Assembly: GCA_028673005.1 (NCBI GenBank)
Contig: CM054114.1
Coordinates: 17,917,137 to 17,981,136, forward strand
Origin: Tanypteryx hageni
Lineage: Eukaryota > Arthropoda > Insecta > Odonata > Petaluridae
Length of the DNA: 64,000 nt
Direction of reading: 5' to 3'
Shown: positions 24,601 to 39,600 of the stretch, one piece after another
How the letters are laid out: each line of letters starts with the position of its first letter
How positions within the stretch are numbered: position 1 is the stretch's first letter
Translations under genes and position numbers: made by a program
Notes under the pieces: generated by a model
The model's database searches: none
Told to the model about the DNA's origin: nothing
Seen by the model: the letters and a program-made list of their open reading frames with translations, nothing else

Positions 24601-27600
24601 TGTATATTTGCCACCAAAAGGTTGTGGTCAGAATCGATATCTGCCCCTGGTAGTGTTTTCACATTTTTAATGCTATTTCTAAATCTTTCATTGACTAGTA
24701 TGTAATCTATCTGGTATCGTCTCTGGTCTCCTGGGCTTCTCCATGTGTAAAGTCTCCGCTGGTGATGCTTAAACCATGTATTAGTTACAATTAATCTATT
24801 TCTATGGCAGAATTCCACAAGTTTATCCCCTCTTTCATTTCTCTTCCCTAGTCCATATTTTCCCACTATGTTATCTTCCTGTCCCTCTCCGACTACACTG
24901 TTCCAATCTCCCATTACTATGGTGGTGATCCTTCCTTTTCCCTCCTCCTCCAATATCTCCATAATCTGTTCATAGATTTCATCTACTTCGTCGTCGCCAG
25001 CATTAGTCGTTGGCATATACACTTGAATTATAAGCATTTCCACTGGCTCCATCTGAAGTTTTACGGCTATTAATCTATCATTAAATGTCACTACCTTGCT
25101 AATTCTTTCAGCTATCTCTTTTCTCATTATAATCCCCACTCCCCTTTCCTTTTTCTCCCCTCCTGAGTAAATAATCTTAAATTCGTCTGAATTTATCTCG
25201 CCTTCTCCTTCCCACCGAACTTCACTAAGACCTACTATACCTACATTATTCCTTCTCATTTCCCTTTTTATGTTCTCTAGTTTACCCCCTGAATTCATAG
25301 TCCTAACATTCCATGTGCCTATTCTTAATTTCTCACCACTTGCTTTCCTATTAATGTTAAATTTCCTCTGTGCATCCCCTAGGGTAGTCCCCACCCAGAG
25401 ATCCGATTGGGGGACTATTTTACCTCCGGAATATTTTACCCCAGAAAGATCCATAGAGGTATTTCAGCTTTTCAGCCTATCATGGGAAATATAATGAGGT
25501 AGTTTCCCCTTGCTTTCCTCATCGCAGTTTCACAGAGTGATTACCCATCTGTAGCTGTTCAGATCCACATGATCACCACCTACAGAGGTACTGTGCAAGC
25601 TGCTGCCCTTGCACAGGGGGATGTAAAATCCCCAAGACTGCTTCTTAGTCTGACTCTTCCAAAAACACATGAAATGGCAACTGAATACAAATCCTTGCTG
25701 CATGCCAATATAAATATGGCAGTTATGACATTAATACATAGTAACGCTTGTAAGAGTTCAAGATGGTAATGCTGCATCTACATCAATTGTTTTTCCACCA
25801 TCTGGTGGTAAAGTTTGAAAGTGATATTATAAACACAAAAATGGAAATGGCACAAATGGAAGATTCTTCCAAGGACCAGTTTCTTACTCAAAAGGTACAA
25901 TTACAGTTCTTCTCTTTTCCTTCTTTCTTTTCATTTATTTTTTAAATTCTATGTTTATTTAAAATTATATAAAAAACTTCCTTTCTGTTAAAAATAACCT
26001 ATATGTCTCAATTAACGCCTTTGACTCCTCGTCTCCCCAATTCCTACCCCTTGAAATCTCCTTCTTGGATTCCATGTCGCAATTAAATACTCACTCCACA
26101 AAAACAATGACACAGTAATTGCCAAAAATACACTTTACATTTCATCAGGGGATTCATTAGCCTATAGGAGACCTGCAACTTCACATATTGGACACGGTGA
26201 TTTTTTGAGGATTTTTTTGGAAAAAAGTGTTCTATGTATATGCCATAAAATACAGTATATATCAAACACATGTATTCGGTATTAGGTATACTAGTTCATT
26301 CATCAATTGAAATGGTTTGTAACAAATTTTTGTTGAGCAAATAAGAGGATTTTTTTAATATCTTTTAAAAAAGCGAATGCTGTATTAATTGAAATCCAGA
26401 TCATAAGTTTGCAATGAATAATTTAAGTAGATACAAGTATTTTAACTTATGCTTTATTTGTTTAAAAAACATTGATTAAATGCAAAACCATACTCTCTAA
26501 GGTTCTATGACAACTCGTCGCAATCAGTTCATCATGCATCAATTCGTCTAGCACGAATACATCGCACGATAAACTCAACATGCATAAATTCACCGCTTGA
26601 CAAATTCATCGTGAGACAATTGGAAGGCGAGACTCCATGACTGGAGACAAATATGTCCCACGACGAATTTGTCGAGCGAAGTATTGATGTGCAACAAAGT
26701 GTCATGTGACAAATTGATGCATGATGAATTGACCGCAATGTATTGGACTGTATACCACTTCATACTGGAATTTAAGATGACCATCGATTTTTGCATACTG
26801 AAATTCAGAAAAAAACCTTGTCTTGGATTTGGTTAAATACGGTATATCACACCTAAAGATCAATAAACTTAATCAAATGAGAGCAAGAGAGATGAGATGA
26901 GAAACAAGATTCCACAATAATACCAAATTACTTAATTTATCAAACAAGATTGGAATCACCTCGAATGGGTCCCAGTGCAGCATCCTTGGCCAATGCTGTA
27001 AGATCGCTTCCAGAATATCCTTCCGTGAGTATTGCTAGCCGTCGCAATTCTTCCGGCGAGAGTGGACATGCTCCGCTGCTTGTCCCATGGCCATTCTTCT
27101 TAAGAAGCCTCTCCAGCAGATGGATCCTGGTATCATGATCGGGCAACGCTACATATATTCGCTTTGGAAATCTTCTCAGTGCTGCCTCATCCAGCTCTTG
27201 TGGTCTGTTGGTGGCAGCCATCACCAGCAGGCGCTCTTCTGGCCTCGAGGGCAGTCCATCAAATTCCACAAGGAACTCTGTCTTGAGACGGCGGCTTGCC
27301 TCATGCTCTCCCTCCCGACGCTCTGACAGCAACGAGTCAACTTCATCGATGAAGATGATTGATGGCTGTGGTTTCAAACGATGAAAAAACCATTTTAGAA
27401 ATTTAGATACACATACATGAATGCACTGTTTACAGTAAGATCTCCATATTATCATTCATGAATGCCCAAACATAATAAAAAAAAACTATTAATACATTGA
27501 AGATGGTGGATATACACGACAGCAAGTATTCAACACAGACAAGACAGCATCGTTTTGGAAAAGAATGCCTTTAAGAACATTTCTGTCAGTTGCAGAGAAA

Positions 27601-30600
27601 TCAGCTCCTGGGTTTAAAGCAGCCAAAGACTGATTTACCTTTACCAATGTGCTAACACTTCGGGGGACTGCATGATGAAGCCCATGATTGTATACTGAGC
27701 TTTACACCCTCGGACATTGAAGGAGAAAAACATAGAACACTTTGGTTTCGTGTGAAAGCGCTGTAAATAAGCGTTTTTTGAAAAGAATTCTACAAAGAAT
27801 AATTAGAAATTTGTGGAACTGTTGTATTTACAGCATGTATTGAAGGAAATTATAGGTTATAAAAATGAAATTTAAATGAAGATCGGTGAATGTCATTAGT
27901 AACGCATCACATTCAACATAAAAAGATATCCATAGCTGGATATCTCAAGGCATGGCATCTGTTTGTAAAAGCAACTAACAGTTGAGAGGATGTTGTTTAG
28001 TAATAGTTACATGGGTACCCAGTTGTAGATAATTTTTTATGCTGAACGTGATTGAATACAGTAATTTAATGACAATCACTGAGCTATATTTTAAATTCTT
28101 TTTTTATTACCTTATATTTCCCTACATGCATGCTGCAGATTCGACATTTTCACAACTTCCTAATTATTCATCATAGAATTCCATTTGAAAGATGCTTATT
28201 AACAGTGATCTCACACGAATCCAAAGCTTATGAGAATTTGTTGCTAAAAATGCAAATACAAATATTAGATTTTGTAATGAAAATTTTACACGGATTAACC
28301 ATGCATCCTGCAGAGTAATTGTCTGATTGTTGTAAGCAGGTAACTGGTCGAGGGTATGCTTTTGAGGACTGGAATAACGACCCTCTATGTGGGTAAGGGT
28401 CTCGTGGTCAAAAATGCCTGCCTGGCCTTCTAAACTTTCTTTTACCCATAATTTTCTTCTCACTTCTTTTCCTGGCATGTTTAAACATAACAAAAATTAT
28501 TTTTGCTGCCAATACAACTTTTGTAGCAAGTTAAAATAATTCATTGTTGTTGGTGTTGATTTTCGTTAACAAATTTTTTTCTATTTCTTAGGTATATCCA
28601 AGAATATTATATAAGTTGTCAGTGCTTGCATATTGCAAGCACTAAAAAATCACCATATACAAAGATCTAAACTCGTAAATAAACCAATGCGATCTCCAAG
28701 GCAATCAGCTTGAGTCCAAATTTTTGTATTTCAAGTTTAATGACTCAGATCGCCCTGCATGAGCAATAAGAATAATCATCATTAAGACAATACCCTATAC
28801 AATAAAATTATGGAAAAATTAGGATATATTGTGTTAAAATTATGGCATCATCATCCATGCTTTAGCACATATTTGGATAAAAATACCGAGAATTAGGTAT
28901 GACACCATTATATTTAACAATTGAAACAGTTAAAACTTCTTGAAACACAACAATAAAATACTTTTCACGATTTACCATTGCTGCTATCAGAGTTGCTTCT
29001 CCGATTGTGATCTCTTATAATCCTAGAGAAAAACAAACCTATTCGCTCCTCCCTATAGTCAATATTGCAAATTTAATTGTCATGTTTATGCTTTCAGTAG
29101 TATGTGAGAATTACAATTATCTATGATACACTCAATCACAGTGTGTGATGCAATTAGTGTTTTGGATACAGTAAAATCTTATATATTATCAGAAGAAAAT
29201 ACTGATGATGATGTTTTCATAATATGCATGGTATTGAAAATTAGAATAAGCTAACTTATATGCTTATGGGAATAAACTTGATGTTAATTCAATTAAAGAA
29301 AAATGAAAAAATATAATTCCGTAACTTGAATTTTCTATAACTTGAATAATTGTTGCCTTCTTTTGAGATTCAAGTTATAGAAGTTCCACTGTATATATAC
29401 AAATATTTAAAATATATTTCCATAACTTGAGTTTTCTAATACTCGAATAATTTTTACTTTCCCTTGAGATTCGAGTTATGGAAGTTCGTTATGATGGCAT
29501 TAATTTCCATTAAAAACGTTAAATCACTGCAATCATAACGTATAAAACAAGATCCTTTAAAAGCATTGAGGTCATTGCTATAGTAGATTTCCATTGTTGA
29601 AAAGAGGAAAAATTTACACTTTTTTCGATTAAAAGCAAATATTTACACTAATTCGGTATATATTTGAATTCTGCCTTCAAAAATTAAAACACCGTTTTTT
29701 CAGATAGACAACTGTACTTTTCCCAAATTCGTATCCCAATTTTAAGTAATTTTAAAATGCATTTTTAGAAAGCCTTGCACTGAATCCCATGCTTTTCTTA
29801 CGGGGTATTGAAATGGAACATCGAGGTTAAAAAGACCCCTTAAATATTAACTTTTTTGCTATTTTCAATTTTTCTCATCAGTTGTGCCACTCAACCTGCC
29901 TACATGCCAAATTTCAGATTTCTAACCCTTCTAGAAGTAACTTAGAGTTTTGTGTGAGTGAGGCACAAGTAGCTATATTATTGCTCTAGTAGAAGGTGCT
30001 TGCATTCTGCAAACATATAATCTCATGTTGTTTCGTATTACATGCTAAATCACTCAAAAGTTTTCTTTAAGCGCAAAATTTATCGGTTTAAATAACCATT
30101 TTCCAAGTGGCAACAAAGCTAAATTTCTTAATTGTTGTCCTCTTCAAAGGGAGATAGCCACCTAAAGATTAATGCAAGGAAAATCCATGCCATGGTGTGC
30201 CGTAGAGGAAGAATAGCCAACTCCAAGGTAAAGGATACAGATGGATTTATACCTAAATATAGTCTATATGAATGCATTTAAAGTGAGTCAAATGATTTTT
30301 AAGGAATATTAGAAGATTGTTATCTTTTATCATTAACACTGAAAGATTTATCGCAACATAAATAGATACATCTACTTACATTTGTTCAGTAACCAAGATG
30401 TTTATTGTTTATGTTTTGGCTAATAGTATTGACATAATCCAGTTAATTTTATTGCTGCTTTAAAGGCTTCGGTGCATCTATCCATGTGATTATTAAGTAA
30501 GACATTAATGCATAATTATATTAATGGTAAAACTTTATAATACAATACTTAAAATAGTAAATGTTAATGTAAACATCGCTTGTGCAATTAAGGAATGGGG

Positions 30601-33600
30601 AACGTTTGGTAAACTTGGGGTATCCAACAGCAAAAGTAAGTAAATTTCAAAACTTATTGTATTATTGTTATTGTAATATGACAACAAAAGTGATATATTA
30701 ATAAAAATCATTTGCTACTTAAAAGAAAACTTTTTCCCGAGTGAAGCCAGGCGTTTCAGCTAATAGATTATATTTGTGTTGCTGTATCTGGTTGGTGTGA
30801 TATAATTCACAGGTACGTAAATTTACTACATAATGCTGTTCATTTATATATTTATTTTTATTTAGAAATGTACTATGAATTTATATAATAAACATGCGTT
30901 TTTTCTATTTTGAATGGTTCAAACTCGAGGTCAGAAGAGGGGGAATAAATCCCAGGCATCGACCTCGGGTGAGACCCGGCCTCAGCCTTCAACCACATGG
31001 GAGCCTCAGCCATCGACCTCATGGGAGCCTCAGCCTTCAACCTCGTGGGAGCCTCAGCCGTCAAATTGCTGATGAAGACCATCTGCAGTCTCCCGAGAAT
31101 CCTCCTCAACCTCCACCCTCCAAGAGACACAAATAAGATGACTCTTCCAGTCTCGTCTTGGGTATGGAGGAATTAGGGTGTATTCTGGAAGAGGATGAGG
31201 ACAGCAATTTCTCTGGCGAAACGGAATGGGGTGATAGTGGGGAAGAAGAGGCGGTGGGTCTCTCAACAGGTATTTCGAACCTACCTCTTCTATACCCCCG
31301 ACCCTTCCTTTGTTTCCACTGATGTAGAGAGACTGACAACTTTCGCTTGGACATCACAGAGACCAACTGTGACCACAATTCCGTTTACTGCAACGCCAGG
31401 CCTAAATATTCCCAACCCTGGAGAGGAACCTCGAGATTTTTTTAACTTTTTACTGACAGACGAAATAATAAATTTGATTGTGACGGAGACAAACCGCTTT
31501 TCCGACACATTACTGCAGGTGAACGTAGCTCCAAATGCAAGGATTATTAAATGGAAACCGTTAATCGCAGAGGAGTTTCTAACTTTTCTCGGTATCCTGT
31601 ATCATATGGGAGCTATCCCATTGAGCAGGATCTCAGATTATTGGAGCATGGATATTTTATATAAATTTCCTTTCTTCCAGAGCTGCATGAGCTGTGACAG
31701 GTTCATGGAGTTTTTGCAATGTTTGCATTTTGCAAAAAAACCCGAATCCCATGAACCACAACCAACGGACCGACTACAAAATATGAAAACTTATCGACAT
31801 ATTTCACCAAAGAATTGACGAAACTGTGATCCCGACACGTAGACTATGCATAGACGAGTCTATGGTCCTGTGGAGGGGGCAACTAATATTCCGTATTTAT
31901 ATGAAGGGGAAAAAACATCAATATGGAATGAAATTATACATGTTAACCGAACCTTCTGGATTAGTTGTGAGATTCGTCGTGTATACTGGATCTTCCGATA
32001 CTAATGTAGGAGGCCAAGGTCATGTGGACAATGTTGTACATAACCTAATGGATGGAAGGTTAGATGCCAGATATTCATTGTTTATAGATAACTATTACAA
32101 CAGTGTTCCCCTGGCCAACCACTTGCTAGAATGGAGGACCTATTGTACAGGCACTCTTAGATCTAACCGGAAGGGAAATCCCTCCCACATCCTCTCCCAG
32201 AAGCTCAAGAAAGGTGAAGTTGTGGATCCTTTTACTAATGATAGTATTTGTGTCTTGAAGTGGAAAGACAGAAGGGATGTACTGATGATCAGCTCCAAAT
32301 ATGGGGGCCAGATGGTCGATGTTCCTCGCCGGAGAGGAGGTGGTACCACTTCCAAACCAGAGACCGTTGCTAGATACAACGAGTCGATGGGGGGCATTGA
32401 TCATTTCGATCAAATGATGTCACATTATCCCATTGAGCACAAAACACTTAAGTGGTACAAGAAGTTGGGCATTCACATCTATTATTATATTATAATGCAA
32501 TTGATTTAAAACTATGGCATAAACTTATAACAATGTCAAAATCCAAAAACAGGAAATATTAGAGAATTGTGAAAAAAAGTAATGTAGTGTTTTGTAAAGT
32601 TTTCCAACGCCACAATTTTAAAAACATGATGTAGTGTATCAAATAAAAAAACTTTACTCCATTTAATTATGGGGATTAATAAAATGTACAGATATTATGA
32701 TAGCTTTGATACATATTTCATGACCACTGTACCATCCCTTCTCTTAAAAACGACAAAAAATATAATGATGTTATACTTATTTCGTGACCATTGCAACAAA
32801 CTCAATATTTTTTATTTGAATTAATTAGCTGGTTTAAGTGATAGCATTGATTTAATACTTTCGATGTGATTTAGTAGACTTTTATATGGGAATAACTTTG
32901 AAACAGAAAAAATTCTGCTATGACCGGGAATCGAACCCGGGTCTTCCACTTGCCGGGCAGATATTCTACCACTGAACTACCTTAGCAGATAATCTTTCCT
33001 GTTTCTGAATGCGGGTGTTTTTCTTAGTTGGGTCTGGGCTAGTGAAGCTAGTATCAACCAGCCCCAACGGACGTCCTCCAAGAGAACGTCAAAGAAAACC
33101 CCTCCCTCTCAATTGGTGAGATTGCCAAAGCCAGAAATTGATGGAATAATAGAAACTATGCAGAAAGAAATAAGCTGTAATTTTTGGGAATAACTTTGAA
33201 ACAGAAAAAATTTCGCTATGACCGGGAATCGAACCCGGGTTTTCCACTTGCCGGGCGGATATTCTACCACTGAACTACCTTAGCAGATAATCTTTCCTGT
33301 TTCTGAATGCGGGTGTTCGCTAGCCCTGACCCAACTAAGAAAAACACCCTTCTTCTAGTATGTGTAAATACATGTAAATAAGTGTAAATATGTGTATATG
33401 AACAATATGTGTAGATATGTGCACATTTGTCTATATTTGTGTATATATGTTTATTTATATTGTTTTTCTGTTTATGGATTTAGGATAAGTACATAGATTT
33501 ACTATTCTGAAAATAAACAAAAATAATGAAAAATAAATAATGTTTTTATATTATTGATTAATTCTTTTCTATATAACTACAAATTTTTTATATGTATATT

Positions 33601-36600
33601 TGAGTAACTAAGTATATAATGAGTATTCAAAATGTCCAAAATCTATAGAAGTAAAAGAGAGGACAATAAGTAATGAAAAATACATTTCAAAGTACACATG
33701 CCAAGAAAATCGAGGATAAGCTAACCGGCATGACAGGTCGAGTTCCCATTCCAGTGATGGATGACTGGAATTCCAATAATTTTTTCAAAAATAAAAAAAA
33801 ATTGTTTTTTTTGTTTTTCATAAATAACTCTCAATCAATGAATAATGTAACATTACCTAATGAAAATCACTGGGAATTCAATTCAGTAACCCATAAAACT
33901 TCTGGATTTCGGGACCATGTTGAAAGGGTTAAAACATTTAAATGATGTATCTTTATAGATATATAGCCATCTTTTGACGACTCCTTTGAGAGACAACTTT
34001 GTGCATACGCATGTATATATCATTGACTGATTTTATTGGTTATTCACACAGGAATTTTCACTTCACACGAATTTAATTCTTTTATCCGTGAAGAAGAATA
34101 CATTGTTTTACTGGAAAAGCTTGTGAATCACCCAATCAACATTCTCAATCTTTTTTGTTGTTGTATTAAATCCTAAAACCATAACTAATCTAACTAACCC
34201 AACCTGAGAAAAAGTTGTAATTCTGTTTAACCCCTGATGTTGGCTGGGTAATTTAGTAGTTTGGCAAAAAAACAAAAGATTGAAAATCGCATCGGGGAAG
34301 TTGGGCAGGTAAATCTCACTCATAACTGTTTTACTACATGGAGGTCGCTTTTCATCTGGGGTACATTTTTCCACTATGATAAATGGAGAATTATGATAAT
34401 ATAGAGATGCGATATTAAGAGGTTTGCCAATACCATTAATATACAGTTTTGGTGGGACCAAAAAGATATTACGAAATATAGAGGTTTACTATAAACGGAG
34501 GTTCACTATACAGTAAAACCCCTTATTTACACTTTTCTAGGGATCTGGGAAAAAAGTGTAAAATTGCAGAAAAGTGCCAATTGAGGGAAAAGGAAAAATA
34601 GGCAAACTGATTTTACTTTTAAACTTGCTCATTTGTTACAGTAAGACTGCAATAAAATCAGTGTTAGAAGAGCTAAGTTTATAAAGAGTATATCTATTTA
34701 TTCATTTACTTAGCCAGCACACTTTTTTAATAATAATAATATTAAAATATATGCCGAATTAAAATGTAGTATAGTATGCTTGGGTTTCCATTACATTCCC
34801 CACATTACATTTGTCTGAAAAATTGTTTAGGGAGCAAAGGGAGGGGGTTGCAACTCTGTGACTTGCGCCCAGGTGAAGGAGAACCTAGCTATGTCACTGG
34901 CCCAGGCTTTAAACACACTCAATCATCAATGGCTTTCTCATTTTTTAACCTTTAAAGTACTGAATTAAATCCCAAATGTATCTCCCCTTGGCCGGGCATT
35001 TAAATGTTTTGTGTTCACAGAAATCGCACCATCATATTAAAAATTAAATTTCTGTAAAACTAAAAGTGATAAAGTATTCAAATAAATTGCATTATAATTT
35101 TTAAATCTTTTTTTATTGAAAGTAAATGTAATATCAAAGCAAAAAATACTTTTTGTGGTGTAGTTTTTAACGAAAACTGAAAAAATAAATAAAATTCTTT
35201 TAGAATTACATTCCACATAACAGTAGAAAAGAATATATTAACAAATTCTAAGAAATATAAAATATATTTTATTATGCTTACATTAAGGACGATTCTTCCA
35301 AATTTGCAACATGTTACAGGTTTCGCTTTGAATGGTATATGCAAAAACACAGGTGGATGCATAATCCCACCTCATATGTATTTTCTTTTCCGCCGAGCAT
35401 ACACGACACCGCAGTTTATTTGTTTTTACAGGCCAATGTTCTATATGTCTAATTTCAAGTCTTGTGACATTGCTTGTAGAAGGATTAGGTCTGCCATTTA
35501 TAGTTGAAGTGGAAGTACGCTCTCTACAACTCTCTTCTAAAAGATCGCACACAAGAGAGAGTCAAAAATCCTGGTGGGATAATTGTCTACCTAGGGATTT
35601 AGAAATAATAAAACTGTTCAAAATTGTTATATCCATCAAATGGAAAAACAACTTTTTTGTCCATTTCCATGTCCTGCAACTAATTGAATAGCTATTAGCC
35701 ATTCTATCCCCCTTGTCCACGTAACCCATATTAGTCCTGCACAATTGAAGGTTTCACGGAGTTCATGTTCGTCACAGAAATTTCCTCCTGCTGGTGGATT
35801 ATGTATATTCGTCAGTACATGTACATCTTGTTTGTCTATCCATGCTATTGTTTCAAGTCACCGTTTTAATTTTAGTGTCTTTCCATCAAAACCCTTTGGC
35901 ATCCCTTTACGATTTGGTCTAACAGCCCCGCAGCAGAATATATTATCTGTGCGTAAATAGTCATATAAGTCAGGAGAGGAAAAAAATTGTCCATGTACAG
36001 TTTATGTCCGAAACCTTTCACTCTCCTAGTGAGACCCTTGACTGTCCCATGCGTAGCTGTCATCGTTGCAGTTGCATTTTTTTTGTTTTTTCCCAAGTAA
36101 ACTTTTATATTGTAAGTGTAGCCAGTCGAGTCACAAAGTTTATATATTTTTATTCCAAAACAAGGATGTACTGTTTGAAAATAACCCTTCCTTTGAAAAG
36201 AACAATGACTTCATCAACGGCCAAATTTTCAGCTGGGCTGTAAAATTTTGTTTAAATGTTATTGAGTTTCTCAAAAAGAGATCTTATTTTCCACAGTCTG
36301 TCATAGTCCTCGTCATTCTTGTCAGGGTGATTACCATTATCACTAAAATGTAGAAAACGGAGTATATGAAAGAATCTGTCGCATGCCATTATTTTTCTAT
36401 AAAATGGGGTATAAAATTGTTCGACTGTCGACTAGTAATCTTTTAATCTGTCTCATTGATCATGTCTCATTTGTATTATTATTGCCAGAAAAGAGTACAT
36501 TTCTTCCACAGTCACATCAACTTGGGGTGAAGGTCCTTCGTCATTAGATAATGAGTCCAAGTATTGGCTATAATACCTGTTGGTCTCCTCCATGAGCAGT

Positions 36601-39600
36601 TGGAAAATTTCCGTGAAAAACAGAAGAAATATCATGCCAGGTGAAGAATCCTTAGTTATATGAGGATTCTCCTTATTTCTAAATCCACTAGGTACACCAA
36701 TGAAAGGCAAAATGAAACACAAGCTGTGGCGGGATCGTCTGGTCCAGTTACTGCTGCAAGCACGAACGGAGGGTCCACTGCCTTTGTATTCTTCGCCACT
36801 CTCACTCGATTCTGCCATCTCTAACTCAGCTCCAGAATCACTTTCCAAAAATGTTTCAATTTCTCTTTCCGTGAAATTTTTATCCATTATATAATCTTTG
36901 GAAATGAAAAAACAAAAATTCACAAAATAACTCCCGAAAATAACGTCTAAGAAAGAGCAAGGAGAACGCTTACTGAATGACTGATGACTCAAAACTGGAT
37001 GCGAAGTTTTCAAAGGCCTCTTTGTTTGTAATATAAACGAAAAGATGCTGAGTGGAGAGGAGACTAATCTCCAGAGCCAGACTGTTTACAGTAGAGATAG
37101 GATTCAGAGAGAACCATATACGCATGACATGTAGGCCTGTTTAGGAAACAGACCACCAAGAAAACCCAAACAAGAGAAGCACTCTGTCGTAAATATCATT
37201 TCAAAGCAAGATCAAAAATATCACATGAATTCTTGCGATGGGAGCAAAGTGAGTCTGCCAAAAGTGACGAGTGAAATGTTGGTCCGCATGCGGACCAACA
37301 GGCCAATGACGAATACATTAAATGGTCTGTATACGGACCACACGGACGATAAAGATTAATGTACGTCATACTCGAGGTTTCTATTAAAGGATTTTTTACA
37401 ATAAGTTAACTTTCTTGTAAGTGCATTGCACCAGAAATAAAACGTCCCCACAGCTTCCAGTCTGTTTTTTGTATGTGCTATCAACCATCCATCTCTGCAA
37501 GTAATGTGGCACATACCCATGGCAGAACGATTTGATCTAAAAAATTATACTTAATAACATTTGTGTATTTATTTGTTGTACTAATTTCGTAATCACCGTT
37601 ATGTAATCATCATTTTCTCAGGGATTAAACCCTTAAGTTGGGGAAATATAAATTACCCTATGTGCTTAAAATACGTTTTACCAATACTACTTACTTCCCT
37701 TCTACCTTTGGTTTTAATTACGCTCGAAATCACTCTTTCGTCATCCGAACTCTAATAACTCGTGTAAAATGGATTTAAGGAGACAATGACTTGACTGGTT
37801 CTCATGTGAAATCATATTAAATTACAATGTAGAATGTTTTGCATGGCGTGTTGTTACCTGCCATATACATTGTAGCCTGAATCGACCTTGAGGTGTCAAA
37901 CGTAGTTTTGGCCAGGCCAGTGGGCTAAGTGTCGTAAGTGTGGAGCACGTTCCGCAATTTGTAAATGTCTTAAGTCCGGAGCATCATAAGTCGAGGACTG
38001 ACTGTATTTTCATATCTAGGGGCGCTGTTTACGCTCTGCTAGTGTGATTTACATCTGATATTTTGAAGTTTTCACCCAAAAGAGTTCCATCTCTAAGTAC
38101 GCTTTTCCTGAGTACCATCTGTTAGCGCGAGTGCTGTTTAAAAAAGAAAGAGTTCATATCTCTGCCTCTAGGGGTGCTGTTCCTACTCTGCCACCATTTT
38201 CAAAATCTTCACTCAAAAGAGTTCGTATCTTTTTGCAAAGCTAAGCTTAAAAATGTTAAAAAACTGTGGGGAATCGCATACTAAACTTTAAAACACTGGA
38301 AATTCTAATGAAAAATGACGCGAATAGCGGGAAAACAAAATAAAATAATGTAAATACAGGCTTTTACTTACGTTGGAATCATAGGAAAATTGATGGGACC
38401 CATATAAAATGTTGTAAATCGTGGGAAAATGTACATTCCGATAATGTAAATACAGGGTTTTACTGTAAATGGGAATTATATATGACTCTTACCAGCATAT
38501 TATATGGCAAATCATTTCCAGCTAAATGAAAGAAACAAATAATTGTATTACACAATATTAAATGCCATAATCCATTTCTCACATTCGACAGAGGAAGCAA
38601 TTGACATTGATGAGTAATGCATGTTTATTGGGTTTGTATACGATGATGATAAGAAATGGTACGTCGGATTTACATTAGCGATAGTACACTAATGGATCAC
38701 TCCATTAAATAAATAAATGATAATATATTGTTTATTATTGAATAATAATGCTTTTACCAATTATGTTAAGGAAAAGCACTCAGATTAGGTATGACTTCTC
38801 TGCATGATATAATACTAGTATGGAAAGGTATACTCCATGTCAGAGTACAAGAGTTTCCAAAAGCATTCTTTAAGATTTATCCTATAATTTCAAAAAGATA
38901 AAAATTAATGGCTTAGTCTAATGTCTAAGCAATACAAAATAATATATCAGAAGTGATATTCAGGAAATATTGAAATTGTGATTTAAAGATTTATTTTATA
39001 ATCAGTAGTAATTAATAAAACAATTGAAATTTATTTTAAAAATCTGATGTGGCCACCACATGACTTTCTCCATACCTGTAATATTTCTAAGAATTCCAAA
39101 TAGGTTAAATGATAATAAATATTTTAAGGAACAGCGAGAAAAATTTAAAGACTTTACAAAGAACAGTAATAAACTCAAACTATAGCCTTCTGATATTGGA
39201 TAAAGCCACGAAGCTCCAACAATTAAGAAAATAAAAAGGAGCATTAGTAATTATAAGATGTAACTAAGCATAAAGTGTTTACAATAGCCGCTGGTAGGTG
39301 GTGGCAACTAAAAAATGTTTTTAAAATATCTCTTAACCCTCGAGCAGGTGCACTGGTGCAAATCTGCTACCACTGAAATTTTGATAAAAAGTAAATAAAT
39401 TGCACGTGATTGCCACTTGTTTACTCTGGCTTCTATCTCTTCTAGTCTTCATACTTGTCATTCAGTGGCGTTTATCCTCATGCTTGGTGCAGACCTAAGT
39501 CCTTAATAATATTTTATAATGTGTTGGTATCAAAAGTGCTACTGCGCACCCTGTCATGTAAGTATTTTTAATACATAACATGTTATACTGTAGTTGGTAA

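Larger units (their letters stand above)
21958..26842. mobile_element. TA-flanked TIR element, copy 2, interrupted by a SINE and an RTE LINE
   Basis: The left end (CTGTATTTATCCGAATTCAA) matches the right end of the 17331-18210 element reversed. The right 350 bases match its left end reversed, including the GTCAA-type subrepeats at 26520-26740. Together they form one inverted copy split by about 4 kb of later insertions: the SINE at 22170-22360 and the RTE element at 22442 to about 25640. Confidence 0.72.

Noticed and set aside
24028..24705. 225-codon plus-strand ORF and neighbouring plus-strand frames
   Set aside because: Antisense shadow of the intact RTE ORF; its leucine/serine-rich composition is that of a reverse-frame translation.
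32915..32988. Functional tRNA gene
   Set aside because: Copies vary in anticodon arm, are tandem or head-to-head, and share long non-tRNA flanks; a mismatch lies in the anticodon stem. A dispersed repeat fits better.
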